This document shows, piece after piece, positions 27,721 through 36,933 of a stretch of DNA of 64,000 nt (position 1 is the stretch's first letter; each line of letters opens with the position of its first letter). The position numbers and the translations under genes are program-made. Location of the stretch: positions 47,509 through 111,508 of the forward strand of contig CALDEM010000007.1 in assembly GCA_937942435.1 (NCBI GenBank), given 5' to 3'. Origin of the DNA: an uncultured Saprospiraceae bacterium (GTDB lineage: Bacteria > Bacteroidota > Bacteroidia > Chitinophagales > Saprospiraceae). Under the pieces are notes generated by a model, which was not told the DNA's origin, ran no database searches, and worked only from the letters and a program-made list of their open reading frames with translations.

Positions 27721-28770
27721 CTACTTCTTATTCTGAGGCCTAAGCCCTCTTACCGTTCTTCCTGCTCTCCACATCTCAGACTCTCTAAGTTCAGCAAGTT
27801 CTGCTTCTAACTTTACTCTATAGTCTTCTTTGCTATTACTGTCTATCGAAAGTTGCGCTTCGTTTCCAGTCGCAACACTATCATACAACTCTTCAAATAC
27901 TGGTCTTGTAGCATCTCTAAACTTTTTCCACCAATCAAGCGCACCTCTCTGAGCAGTAGTAGAACAGTTGGCATACATCCAGTCCATACCGTTTTCTGCT
28001 ATGAGTGGATATAATGATTCTGTAGCTTCTTCAACGGTCTCGTTAAACGCTTCAGATGGGCTATGTCCTCTGCTTCTTAGCAAGTCATACTGAGCTGCAA
28101 ACAATCCTTGGATCGCTCCCATCAGGGTACCACGTTCACCTGTTAGATCGCTATAAACTTCTTTCTTGAAGTTAGTCTCAAACAAATATCCTGAACCAAT
28201 ACCGATACCCAATGCAATGACTCTGTCATATGCTCTTCCCGTTGCATCTTGGAAGATTGCATAACTTGAGTTTAGACCTTTACCAGCTAAGAAAAGTCTT
28301 CTAAGACTTGTCCCACTACCTTTTGGTGCAGCTAATATCACATCTATGTCTGCTGGCGGTATGATACCTGTCCGCTCTTTAAATGTAATTCCAAATCCAT
28401 GAGAAAAATAAAGTGCTTTACCTTTTGTTAAGTAAGGCTTAAGCGTTGGCCATACAGCTATCTGCGCTGCATCAGATAAGAGATACATGATTGTAGTCGC
28501 CTTGTCCGCTGCTTCTTCAATTGAAAAAAGCGTTTCGCCAGGCACAAAACCATCATCTATCGCTTTTTGATAAGAAGCTGATGGACTGCGCTGTCCAACT
28601 ATAACATTAAAACCATTGTCCTTGAGATTAAGTGCTTGACCTGGGCCCTGCACACCATATCCGATGATTGCGATTGTCTCTTCTTTCAATATATCCCTCG
28701 CCTTCTCAAGAGGGAACTCTTCCCTCATGATTACATTTTCTTCGGTTCCTCCAAAATTTAACTTTGCCAT
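27721..28770 (-). CDS. ilvC: Ketol-acid reductoisomerase
   Basis: Converts acetolactate and acetohydroxybutyrate to dihydroxy acids in valine and isoleucine synthesis. The 349-residue protein has the nucleotide-binding GYGVQGPGQALNLKDNG and VGQRSPSAS, then YFSHGFGITF, VILAAPKGSG and NETVEEATESLYPLIAENG with acidic metal ligands. The C-terminal extension and the wording of the second half resemble fungal mitochondrial enzymes more than the short E. coli-independent class I bacterial form. It is the last gene of the ilv operon, 45 bases after ilvN, with a terminator downstream. Confidence 0.96.
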   Translation of the reverse strand: MAKLNFGGTEENVIMREEFPLEKARDILKEETIAIIGYGVQGPGQALNLKDNGFNVIVGQRSPSASYQKAIDDGFVPGETLFSIEEAADKATTIMYLLSDAAQIAVWPTLKPYLTKGKALYFSHGFGITFKERTGIIPPADIDVILAAPKGSGTSLRRLFLAGKGLNSSYAIFQDATGRAYDRVIALGIGIGSGYLFETNFKKEVYSDLTGERGTLMGAIQGLFAAQYDLLRSRGHSPSEAFNETVEEATESLYPLIAENGMDWMYANCSTTAQRGALDWWKKFRDATRPVFEELYDSVATGNEAQLSIDSNSKEDYRVKLEAELAELRESEMWRAGRTVRGLRPQNKK

Positions 28771-28815
28771 GATTACGATTAATTATTCTTAATAAGTTTA
28801 TATTCTGTTTTTGTT

Positions 28816-29352
28816 CTAAATATCTTCTGACAGTTCTTCCATTGACTTCAAGTATTTGTTGAGTCGCTCCATAGGTTTCACCACTGCTATCCTACCCGAT
28901 CTTACAAATTCGTAAATGCCTATCATTCTAAAGTCTGCAAGCAGTGCTTCTGTTTCTTCTTTGTGCCCCGTCTTCTCTACGACAACGTACTCTGACTCTA
29001 TACTCAAGATGCGAGCATTGTGTTTTCTAATTAAGCTCTCAACACTATCCGAGTTATACATCGCATCAGAAGGCACTTTATAAAGTGCTATCTCTTGATA
29101 CACCATCTCATCATCTCTATAATAGAATGCCTTCAAGACATCTACTTGCTTATCTATCTGTGCAACCACCTTACGGACCACTTCTTCTGATATCTGTAAG
29201 ACAATTGTAAACCTATGGATACCTTCTATAGAAGATTGAGAGACGGTAAGTGTCTCGATGTTGATCTTACGCCGCGTGATCAATCCCACTATCCTTGCCA
29301 GTAGACCTGATCTGTTTTCACTAAATACCGTTAATGTAAATGTCTCAGTCAT
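28816..29352 (-). CDS. ilvN: Acetolactate synthase small (regulatory) subunit
   Basis: Regulatory subunit that activates the catalytic IlvB subunit and mediates valine feedback. It has 178 residues, with an N-terminal ACT domain (FTLTVFSENRSGLLARIVGLITRRKINIETL, about 4-75) and a C-terminal domain (about 85-165). It starts 4 bases after ilvB on the same strand. Confidence 0.95.
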   Translation of the reverse strand: MTETFTLTVFSENRSGLLARIVGLITRRKINIETLTVSQSSIEGIHRFTIVLQISEEVVRKVVAQIDKQVDVLKAFYYRDDEMVYQEIALYKVPSDAMYNSDSVESLIRKHNARILSIESEYVVVEKTGHKEETEALLADFRMIGIYEFVRSGRIAVVKPMERLNKYLKSMEELSEDI

Positions 29353-29356
29353 AATT

Positions 29357-31114
29357 TTATTCTAAAACGATTTCATTTACCGCCTTCCCAGATGCAATCA
29401 TCGGAAAAACATTTTCTTCTTTCTGAACCATCACATGTAAGAGGTAAGGTCCATCAAAAGCAAGCATTTCGGCTATAGCCTCATCTATCTCTGATGCATC
29501 AGTCACCTTCCTACCTGTAACACCAAAGCCCTCTCCTATTTTTATAAAATCAGGGTTGGTCAACTCTACAGAACTATATCTTCTTTCAAAAAATAGTTCT
29601 TGCCACTGACGCACCATACCTAAGTGTTCATTGTCAAGAAGCAGAATCTTGACCGCAACATTGTGTTGGCTACAGACACCCATCTCTTGGAGTGTCATCT
29701 GAAAACCTCCATCCCCTACAATTGCAATAACTTCCAGGTCTGGTTTTGCAAACTTTGCTCCTATGGCTGCAGGCAAACCATAACCCATCGTACCAGCTCC
29801 ACCTGATGAGACCCAGAGGTCACGACCAAGGTATTCGTAATATCGGGCCGCTGCCATCTGATGTTGTCCTACGTCAGTTGAGACGATGGCCTGACCATGA
29901 GTTTGTCTTGACACCTCACGGATCACACGCCCCATGGTGAGATTGCCTTTTTTGTTTTGTTTTAAGTCTCGCTTGATGACTTTATTATATTCTTTCTTAT
30001 CACATGCATCAAAGCGCTTCATCCAAGAAGGATAATTTTTCTTCTTTACGAGAGGCAGTAGTTTTTCTAAGGCATCCTTTGCGTCAGCGTGAAAAGCTAG
30101 ATCCACTTTTACATTCTTATTAAACTCTGCTTGGTCTATCTCTATATGGATCTTCTTAGCCTGTGTTGCATAGGCATCCAACCTACCAGTGACTCGATCA
30201 TCAAATCTCATCCCAATGGCAATCAACAAGTCACACTCATTGGTCATCATGTTAGGACCATAGTTGCCATGCATGCCCAACATGCCAACATAGTTTTTAT
30301 GATCAGTAGGTATCGTGGAGAGTCCATGGATCGTACAGCCCACTGGTATCCCAGTTTTCTCTACAAACTCTTGAAAAGCGTCCTGACCTTTGGCTATATG
30401 TATGCCGTGACCAGCCAATATAAATGGACGTCTGGCCTTATTTATCATTTTAGCCGCTTCCTCAAGATCAGACTTCTTAACTCTAGGTTTAGGGTGATAT
30501 GATCTGATCTTTTTTCGTGGTGTAGGTTTATAATTACAAGTACCGATCTGTGCATCTTTAGTAATATCGATAAGCACTGGACCTGGGCGACCTGAGTTAG
30601 CAACATAAAATGCTTTTGCAAAAACCTCAGCTATCTCATCGGCTTTTGTAATTTGATAATTCCATTTTGTAATTGAAGTAGTACATCCGATGACATCTAT
30701 CTCTTGAAAAGCATCGCTACCCAACAGATGGCTAAACACTTGACCCGTGATACATACCAGTGGTGTACTATCCATCAAGGCATCACCAAGACCTGTAAAT
30801 AAATTAGTAGCTCCTGGACCGCTCGTTGCAATTGCAACGCCTGTCTTACGAGTCACTCTTGCAAATCCTTGAGCCGCATGGATCGCTCCTTGCTCATGTC
30901 TTGTAAGTATGTGTCTCAGCCTATCTTGGTAATCATAAAGTGCATCATATACAGGCATAATGGCACCACCGGGATATCCAAACATGATTTCCACATTGTG
31001 ATCCACAAGTGACTCAAGCAGCGCTTGCGCACCCGTCATCTTTTTTGCTCTAACTACTTTCTTAGCTTTCGCTTTTGTAGTCTTCTTCTTCGCCCTCACT
31101 TTAGTCTTACCCAT
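29357..31114 (-). CDS. ilvB: Acetolactate synthase large (catalytic) subunit
   Basis: Thiamine-diphosphate and FAD enzyme that makes acetolactate or acetohydroxybutyrate from pyruvate. The core starts at [25 protein letters not shown], with the TPP glutamate region [14 protein letters not shown] and the Mg/TPP motif [12 protein letters not shown]. The first 26 residues are an unusual Lys/Arg/Ala-rich tail ([21 protein letters not shown]). Translation could instead start at the internal ATG at 31036, which would remove it. It lies 23 bases after ilvD and 4 before ilvN. Confidence 0.95.
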   Translation of the reverse strand: MGKTKVRAKKKTTKAKAKKVVRAKKMTGAQALLESLVDHNVEIMFGYPGGAIMPVYDALYDYQDRLRHILTRHEQGAIHAAQGFARVTRKTGVAIATSGPGATNLFTGLGDALMDSTPLVCITGQVFSHLLGSDAFQEIDVIGCTTSITKWNYQITKADEIAEVFAKAFYVANSGRPGPVLIDITKDAQIGTCNYKPTPRKKIRSYHPKPRVKKSDLEEAAKMINKARRPFILAGHGIHIAKGQDAFQEFVEKTGIPVGCTIHGLSTIPTDHKNYVGMLGMHGNYGPNMMTNECDLLIAIGMRFDDRVTGRLDAYATQAKKIHIEIDQAEFNKNVKVDLAFHADAKDALEKLLPLVKKKNYPSWMKRFDACDKKEYNKVIKRDLKQNKKGNLTMGRVIREVSRQTHGQAIVSTDVGQHQMAAARYYEYLGRDLWVSSGGAGTMGYGLPAAIGAKFAKPDLEVIAIVGDGGFQMTLQEMGVCSQHNVAVKILLLDNEHLGMVRQWQELFFERRYSSVELTNPDFIKIGEGFGVTGRKVTDASEIDEAIAEMLAFDGPYLLHVMVQKEENVFPMIASGKAVNEIVLE

Positions 31115-31137
31115 TAGTAATTCGTTTATACTTTATC

Positions 31138-32811
31138 TTAAGACATCTCATCTGTTACACATCCCTCACTCGCTGATGAAACTGTGTATCTATATTTTTT
31201 CAATATCCCAGTAACAGGTTTATCAGGTCTTATCCATTCTGACTTCCTCTTTGCCATCTCATCCTCTGATATTTCCAATACTAAGCTATCTGTCTCTGCG
31301 TCTATTGTGATCTTATCTCCATCTTTTACAATTCCTAGAGCGCCCCCTTCATATGCTTCTGGAGTGATATGTCCTACGACAAATCCATGTGTTCCTCCAG
31401 AAAATCGCCCATCTGTAATCAGTGCAACTTCCTTACCTAATCCAGCACCCATGATCAGCGAAGTAGGCTTTAGCATCTCCGGCATACCTGGACCTCCTTT
31501 TGGGCCACAATATCTGATGACCATCACCTCTCCACTATTGATCTCTTGATTTATAATTGCAGTATTACAATCATCTTCACTATCAAAGACTCTCGCCGTT
31601 CCAGAGAATCTTAGGCCTTCCTTACCAGTGATCTTAGCAACAGAACCTTCGGATGCCAAGTTGCCATATAAGATTCTTAGGTGGCCTGATTCTTTGATTG
31701 GATTACTTACTGCATGGACTACATCTTGATTATCTTTTAAAGGAGCTGCCTCTGCGAGATTCGCCGCTATTGTCTTACCAGTCACGGTCATACAATCACC
31801 ATGAAGCATACCTTCTTCTAACATCATCTTCATCACGCCGGGTATGCCTCCCACCATGTGCAAGTCTTCCATAACAAACTGTCCACTTGGTTTTAAGTCT
31901 GCTAAAAACGGAGTGCTATTGCTGATCCTATGAAAATCATCGATCGTCAATGGTACATCGGCAGCCTTGGCCATAGCAATAAGGTGCATCACTGCATTAG
32001 TAGATCCACCAAGAACTGTGATTAGCCTAATTGCATTTTCAAATGACTTAAGCGTCATGATATCTTTTGGCTTGATATCTTTTTCTAAAAGATACTTGAT
32101 GGCCTTACCTATCCTTTCACACTCATCTTCTTTTTCGCCACTTACTGCAGGATTAGAAGCATTATGAGGCAAGCACATGCCTAGTGCTTCGATTGCTGAT
32201 GCCATAGTATTGGCCGTATACATACCACCACATGCACCTGCTGCTGGGCATGCCTTTCTTTTTATCGCTTTAAACTCCTCATCATCTATCTCTCCATTTA
32301 CCTTTTGACCCAACGCTTCAAAGGCAGAAACTATATCCAACTTCTTGCCATTGTGAAATCCCGGCTTGATCGTTCCGCCATAGACTAATATGCTCGGTCG
32401 ATTGAGTCTTGCCAACGCCATCATAGCACCTGGCATATTTTTATCACATCCGACTACGGCTACAACACCATCATACCATTGGGCAGAAGCAACTGTCTCT
32501 ATTGAGTCAGCGATGATATCTCTTGATGGCAGAGAGTACTTCATACCTTCTGTCCCCATAGATATCCCATCACTCACTCCGATCGTGTGAAATATTAATC
32601 CAATTAGATCTTGCTCGTTAACGCCAGTCTTGATCAGTGATGCAAGACCATTGAGGTGCATGTTACAAGGGTTACCCTCCCATCCAGTACTCACGATACC
32701 TATCTGAGGTTTTTTTAGATCGTTTTCATCTAGACCAATTGCATGAAGCATGGCTTGCGCCGCTGGCTGAGATTCATTTTGAGTAACGTTCTTACTATAC
32801 TTATTTAACAT
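31138..32811 (-). CDS. ilvD: Dihydroxy-acid dehydratase
   Basis: Fe-S dehydratase making the 2-keto acids of valine and isoleucine. The 557-residue protein carries cluster cysteines in [13 protein letters not shown] and [18 protein letters not shown], and the C-terminal [16 protein letters not shown] motif. The ATG at 32811 is preferred over the GTG at 32817. It is the first structural gene behind an attenuator, whose terminator T run ends about 20 bases before the start codon. Confidence 0.96.
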   Translation of the reverse strand: MLNKYSKNVTQNESQPAAQAMLHAIGLDENDLKKPQIGIVSTGWEGNPCNMHLNGLASLIKTGVNEQDLIGLIFHTIGVSDGISMGTEGMKYSLPSRDIIADSIETVASAQWYDGVVAVVGCDKNMPGAMMALARLNRPSILVYGGTIKPGFHNGKKLDIVSAFEALGQKVNGEIDDEEFKAIKRKACPAAGACGGMYTANTMASAIEALGMCLPHNASNPAVSGEKEDECERIGKAIKYLLEKDIKPKDIMTLKSFENAIRLITVLGGSTNAVMHLIAMAKAADVPLTIDDFHRISNSTPFLADLKPSGQFVMEDLHMVGGIPGVMKMMLEEGMLHGDCMTVTGKTIAANLAEAAPLKDNQDVVHAVSNPIKESGHLRILYGNLASEGSVAKITGKEGLRFSGTARVFDSEDDCNTAIINQEINSGEVMVIRYCGPKGGPGMPEMLKPTSLIMGAGLGKEVALITDGRFSGGTHGFVVGHITPEAYEGGALGIVKDGDKITIDAETDSLVLEISEDEMAKRKSEWIRPDKPVTGILKKYRYTVSSASEGCVTDEMS

Positions 32812-32828
32812 GCTCACTTTCTTAAAAC

Positions 32829-32864
32829 AAAAAAAGGGTCATTCAAATGTTTGAATGGCCCTTT
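32829..32864 (-). terminator. Attenuator terminator of the ilvDBNC operon
   Basis: On the minus strand, 15-base arms (plus coordinates 32850-32864 and 32833-32847, one internal mismatch) form a stem with a very small loop. Seven T residues follow. It lies between a leader peptide and ilvD, not at the end of a gene, which marks it as a regulated terminator. Its 5' arm is also complementary to a segment just after the leader stop codon. Confidence 0.85.
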
Positions 32865-32887
32865 CTAATATATTTTATACCATTCAA
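32851..32887 (-). promoter_or_regulatory. Antiterminator pairing of the ilv attenuator
   Basis: On the minus strand TTGAATGG (plus 32880-32887) is perfectly complementary to CCATTCAA (plus 32851-32858), which is the 5' arm of the terminator. The two structures exclude each other. Upstream, ATTATC (32903-32908), within the leader's Ile-Ile codons, can pair with GATAAT (32890-32895), giving the classical 1:2 hairpin that would free the terminator. Confidence 0.75.
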
Positions 32888-32893
32888 CTATTA

Positions 32894-32950
32894 TCAGATG
32901 ACGATAATCACGACGCTAATAATAATTGATGTAGTTGTTGTAAAACTCAT
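32894..32950 (-). CDS. ilv operon leader peptide
   Basis: An 18-codon frame reads MSFTTTTSIIISVVIIVI and ends in TGA. Twelve of the eighteen codons are Ile, Val or Thr. Ile and Val are end products of the downstream ilvDBNC genes and Thr is the precursor of Ile. It is followed by antiterminator and terminator segments before ilvD. I infer that ribosome stalling at Ile or Val codons favours the antiterminator and lets transcription continue. The peptide itself probably has no function beyond this. Confidence 0.82.
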   Translation of the reverse strand: MSFTTTTSIIISVVIIVI

Positions 32951-32960
32951 GGTTGTCATT

Positions 32961-32991
32961 CAAAGATGACACTAATTTTGCAACACCCAAA
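32961..32991 (-). promoter_or_regulatory. Candidate promoter of the ilv leader
   Basis: On the minus strand TTTG (32988-32991) and CATCTTTG (32961-32968) are separated by exactly 19 bases. This is the Bacteroidota spacing, with one mismatch to TAnnTTTG. The leader ATG follows 10 bases after the -7 element, so the 5' untranslated region would be only a few bases. Transcription from the leu genes upstream could also read in. Confidence 0.45.
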
Positions 32992-33014
32992 CTTTTAATT
33001 GTAGAATTAATCAT

Positions 33015-34124
33015 TTAAATGATACTATAGCTTCCTGCTTGTACGCTTTTGATCTTGATTTCGTCTCCTGAGATGATGGCCTGCACGATATCGCCAAACT
33101 GACTACAACTATAACTTACTTCAGGATTGAGATCTGGAGTCATGATACTTTTGTCCATGCAAGTATCAATCGCATCATATATATCTTTGGCTTCTTGGTG
33201 CAATTCTAAATGATCAAACATCATCGCTACAGAAAGAATCATAGCCGTAGGGTTAGCGATATCCTTTCCCGCCCCTTCTGGAAATGACCCATGCACAGGT
33301 TCAAACAAACAACGCTTATCACCTATAGATGCTGATGGCAACAATCCTAATGACCCACCAATCACACTGGCTTCATCAGAGAGTATGTCTCCAAAAAGAT
33401 TTGCCGTAAGCATAACATCAAATCCTGTAGGATTTAATATTAATTGCATCGCCGCATTGTCAACATATAAGTATGACAATTGAACCTCAGGATAATCCTT
33501 AGCTACTTTGTCAACTGTCTCTCTCCAGAATCTTGAAGATTCAAGTACATTGGCTTTATCTACTAAGCAAAGCTCCTTGCGTCTATTCATTGCAGTTTTA
33601 AAAGCTGCATGAGCGATACGTTGTATCTCATAGTCGTGATAAGTCATGGTATCAAAAGCCATGGTATTATCTTCATTACGGCTATTTTCTCCAAAGTAGA
33701 TACCACCGGTCAACTCTCTAAAGATGACGAAGTCTGCTCCTTGTATTCTTTCATTTTTAATTGGAGACAACCCAACAAGTTTGTCGTAGGCCTTTACCGG
33801 TCTTATGTTAGCGTACAAGCCCAGAGCCTTTCTCAATCCCAGCAAGCCTTGCTCAGGTCTTACTTTTAAAGTAGGATCGGCATACTTTGGAGATCCGATG
33901 GCACCGAGCAATACGGCATCTGCATCCAGCGCAACTTCTAATGTTGCCTCTGGCAATGGGTTGCTGGTCTTGTCTATCGCACATCCCCCAATCATGGCCT
34001 CCTTGAGATGAAAGGTGTGTCCATATTTGTCCTCTATAGCTTTAAGCACCTTAACACCTTGAGCCATTACCTCTGGCCCTATACCATCTCCAGCAAGTAC
34101 TGCTATCTTTTTTGTAACTCCCAT
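33015..34124 (-). CDS. leuB: 3-isopropylmalate dehydrogenase
   Basis: NAD-dependent oxidative decarboxylase of leucine synthesis. The 369-residue protein has the N-terminal AVLAGDGIGPEVM, the substrate loop KVRPEQGLLGLRKALGLYANIRPV, the DKANVLESSRFWRETV segment and metal-binding aspartates in NLFGDILSDEASV. The FEPVHGSFPEGAGKDIANPTA motif follows. It is the last leu gene, 5 bases after leuD, and is followed by the ilv attenuator. Confidence 0.97.
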   Translation of the reverse strand: MGVTKKIAVLAGDGIGPEVMAQGVKVLKAIEDKYGHTFHLKEAMIGGCAIDKTSNPLPEATLEVALDADAVLLGAIGSPKYADPTLKVRPEQGLLGLRKALGLYANIRPVKAYDKLVGLSPIKNERIQGADFVIFRELTGGIYFGENSRNEDNTMAFDTMTYHDYEIQRIAHAAFKTAMNRRKELCLVDKANVLESSRFWRETVDKVAKDYPEVQLSYLYVDNAAMQLILNPTGFDVMLTANLFGDILSDEASVIGGSLGLLPSASIGDKRCLFEPVHGSFPEGAGKDIANPTAMILSVAMMFDHLELHQEAKDIYDAIDTCMDKSIMTPDLNPEVSYSCSQFGDIVQAIISGDEIKIKSVQAGSYSII

Positions 34125-34129
34125 TTTAA

Positions 34130-34723
34130 TTAGTATATAACTTGTTCTTTTTCAAATTTCTCTATCTCATTTTCTAATGAGAGTAAAAAGTCGAGATCGT
34201 CATAGCCATTGAGCATGCACATCTTCTTGTAATTGTCTATTTCAAAATGAAACGACTGATCAGTACCAAGTATTTTAAATGTCTGTGAAGGGAGATCTAC
34301 TTCAAATTGAACAGATGGATTTTTTTCAATTGCCTTAAATATCTCATCCATCTCTTCTGTGGCCAACTGCACCGGCAGCAGTCCATTATTCAAAGAGTTA
34401 CCTTTAAAAATGTCTGCAAAAAAGCTAGATACAACTACACGTATACCAAAATCATATATCGCCCAAGCTGCATGTTCTCTACTTGATCCACAGCCAAAAT
34501 TCTCACCTGCGACTAAGATACTCCCATCATACGTTGGGTTATTGAGCACAAAGTCTTGGATTGGTTGATCTGCTTTATCATATCTCCAATCTCTAAATAG
34601 GTTATCACCAAAACCTTCTCTTGTCGTAGCTTTTAAAAAACGAGCGGGTATGATCTGATCTGTATCCACATGCTCTATTGGCATCGGTATACCCGTTGAT
34701 ATTACTTTTTCAAATTTCTCCAT
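34130..34723 (-). CDS. leuD: 3-isopropylmalate dehydratase small subunit
   Basis: Small subunit of isopropylmalate isomerase, a swivelling domain of the aconitase family. The 197-residue length is normal. Family segments are HVDTDQIIPARFLK, ILVAGENFGCGSSREHAAWAI and FADIFKGNSLNNGLLP. It follows leuC by 2 bases and precedes leuB by 5, so the subunits are made from one transcript. Confidence 0.97.
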   Translation of the reverse strand: MEKFEKVISTGIPMPIEHVDTDQIIPARFLKATTREGFGDNLFRDWRYDKADQPIQDFVLNNPTYDGSILVAGENFGCGSSREHAAWAIYDFGIRVVVSSFFADIFKGNSLNNGLLPVQLATEEMDEIFKAIEKNPSVQFEVDLPSQTFKILGTDQSFHFEIDNYKKMCMLNGYDDLDFLLSLENEIEKFEKEQVIY

Positions 34724-34725
34724 GA

Positions 34726-36090
34726 TTACAATTCACTTCTTACGTCCACAATCTTACCATTGATCGCCGCTGCTGCTGCCATCAATGGACTTGCCAATAT
34801 TGTTCTTGCTCCGGGCCCTTGTCTCCCTTCAAAGTTTCTATTAGAAGTACTGACACAGTATTCTCCGGCAGGGATCTTATCCTCGTTCATCCCTAAACAT
34901 GCCGAGCATCCTGGTTCTCTTAATTGAAATCCCGCTTCTGCAAATACAGCATCTAAACCTTCTTCTTTCGCTTGTTTTTCAACTTGCTTAGAGCCTGGTA
35001 TAATCATCACTTCTACATGATCAGACTTGCGCTTACCTTTTACAAAATCAGCTATCAATCTTAGATCTTCGATCCGACCGTTAGTACAGCTGCCAATGAA
35101 AACATGTTGTATCTCCTTACCTAACAATGACTCTCCATTGTTTAAACCCATATAAGCCAATGGCTTAGCATCCGCAGTGGCAGGTATAGAGTCACTTACT
35201 TTCATACCCATGCCTGGATTAGTACCATAAGTAAGCATTGGTTCTATATCGGCTGCATCAAAGTGATACTCCGTATCAAACTTTGCATCTTCATCCGTAT
35301 ATAGTGTTGACCAAAACTTCTCAGCTGCCGCAAGATCACTTTGCTCGCCTGACCACTTTGACTTCACATAATCTATAGTTGTCTCATCAGGCGCAATCAA
35401 TCCTCCACGTGCTCCCATCTCTATACTCATATTGCACACAGTCATACGCGCTTCCATCGATAGATTCTTAATCGCACTTCCTGCATACTCTACAAAGTGT
35501 CCAGTAGCGCCACCTGTATCCAACTTAGATATGATGTAGAGTATGATGTCTTTAGATAATACACCGTTTTGAAGTTCTCCATCAATCGTGATGCGCATAT
35601 TCTTTGGTTTCTTTAGCACAAGGCATTGCGAAGCGAGCACTTGTTCTACTTGAGAAGTACCTATGCCAAATGCAATAGCACCAAAAGCTCCATGCGTACT
35701 CGTATGACTATCTCCGCATACTATCGTCATCCCCGGTTTTGTATATCCCAGCTCTGGGCCGATCACATGGACGATACCTTGATACTGGTGACCCAGTCCA
35801 TATAACTGAACGCCAAACTCTTCACAATTGTCAGTAAGTTTTTTGACTTGCTTTCTACTAAGTGGTTCTTGTATCGGCAGGTGTTGATTCCAAGTAGGAA
35901 CATTGTGATCTGCCGTTGCAAGATTTTTATTGATTCTAAAGACTTGCCTATCTCTTTTTCTTAGTCCGTCAAATGCTTGAGGACTCGTTACTTCATGAAG
36001 AAACTGCTGATCTATATAGATCACTTCTGCACCTTCTACTTCATGCACCTTGTGGGCCTCCCATATCTTATCTACTAATGTCTTTCCCAT
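34726..36090 (-). CDS. leuC: 3-isopropylmalate dehydratase large subunit
   Basis: Catalytic [4Fe-4S] subunit of isopropylmalate isomerase. The 454-residue protein begins [15 protein letters not shown] and has the cluster cysteines in [14 protein letters not shown] and [13 protein letters not shown], plus [15 protein letters not shown]. It is slightly shorter than the roughly 466-residue E. coli protein. It starts 3 bases after an embedded lipoprotein gene and precedes leuD by 2 bases. Confidence 0.97.
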   Translation of the reverse strand: MGKTLVDKIWEAHKVHEVEGAEVIYIDQQFLHEVTSPQAFDGLRKRDRQVFRINKNLATADHNVPTWNQHLPIQEPLSRKQVKKLTDNCEEFGVQLYGLGHQYQGIVHVIGPELGYTKPGMTIVCGDSHTSTHGAFGAIAFGIGTSQVEQVLASQCLVLKKPKNMRITIDGELQNGVLSKDIILYIISKLDTGGATGHFVEYAGSAIKNLSMEARMTVCNMSIEMGARGGLIAPDETTIDYVKSKWSGEQSDLAAAEKFWSTLYTDEDAKFDTEYHFDAADIEPMLTYGTNPGMGMKVSDSIPATADAKPLAYMGLNNGESLLGKEIQHVFIGSCTNGRIEDLRLIADFVKGKRKSDHVEVMIIPGSKQVEKQAKEEGLDAVFAEAGFQLREPGCSACLGMNEDKIPAGEYCVSTSNRNFEGRQGPGARTILASPLMAAAAAINGKIVDVRSEL

Positions 36091-36093
36091 TTC

Positions 36094-36930
36094 TTAATTT
36101 AAGTAATTTTCTAATTCCAGCAACTCTAAGGTTTCAAGTCCAATAAATGTGGTATCAACGCCATGTTCTTTTTGAAACTTGATAAGTGGTTTTTTCAAAT
36201 CCTCCAAAAAGTCAACACTTTTACAATTCTGCACGTAACCAATATTTTTCAAGGATTTGCATAGATCATTTTTAAACAAAGTTGAAATATTCAAATCACA
36301 CATTGCTCTTGACTCCCCCCAAAATCCAAAAGTGGGCTTTTGATTAAAATGAAACTTCACATATTTAAATCCCCTATTGGCAATAGTATCCATAACAACT
36401 GGAACCTCATAATATCTTGTTCTGCCCCTTACATAAGTCTGTCCTGTATAAGATCGAAACCCCACATTTTTCCCATAGGTTCTTCGGTCGTAATATTTTA
36501 CGTCAACGATACTTTCAGTTGGTTCTTTAATTGTTACTAAACAAACATCATTTATAATTTTTGGCTCTTCGCCATATTTAGACACTTGTAAGGTTGATTC
36601 AAGATTCTCAAATCTAATAATGTCAGACGAATTTTTATCGAGTTCTGCGTTCTTTTCGTTACTGGGTTCCATTAGAAAATCAGGCTTCTTGATAGTTTTT
36701 TTCACTACGGAATTCACTGAGAACATATCTGACACTTTCCAATCTTCACTTACTGGGACTACTATAACTGAATCATGAATTGAAATGGGGGTATAAATTT
36801 CTTTGAATACACTAACGAAACAGTAATTTGGTTTTCTTGTATCCTGTTGAATATTGGCTTTAAAGTACCTATTGACATTTGTCGACTTACATCCAATTAG
36901 AAAAATTATAAGAATGAATGTGATTCTCAT
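36094..36930 (-). CDS. Lipoprotein of unknown function embedded in the leu operon
   Basis: A 278-residue protein with a lipoprotein signal (IFLIGCKS, C14). The middle has no family I recognise. The last 35 or so residues (LKKPLIKFQKEHGVDTTFIGLETLELL) resemble a peptidoglycan-binding repeat, which would fit a cell-wall location. It lies between leuA and leuC with 3-base junctions on both sides, so it must share their transcript. It has no evident role in leucine synthesis. By eye its DNA is more AT-rich than the neighbouring leu genes, which suggests later insertion. Confidence 0.75.
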   Translation of the reverse strand: MRITFILIIFLIGCKSTNVNRYFKANIQQDTRKPNYCFVSVFKEIYTPISIHDSVIVVPVSEDWKVSDMFSVNSVVKKTIKKPDFLMEPSNEKNAELDKNSSDIIRFENLESTLQVSKYGEEPKIINDVCLVTIKEPTESIVDVKYYDRRTYGKNVGFRSYTGQTYVRGRTRYYEVPVVMDTIANRGFKYVKFHFNQKPTFGFWGESRAMCDLNISTLFKNDLCKSLKNIGYVQNCKSVDFLEDLKKPLIKFQKEHGVDTTFIGLETLELLELENYLN

Positions 36931-36933
36931 TCT

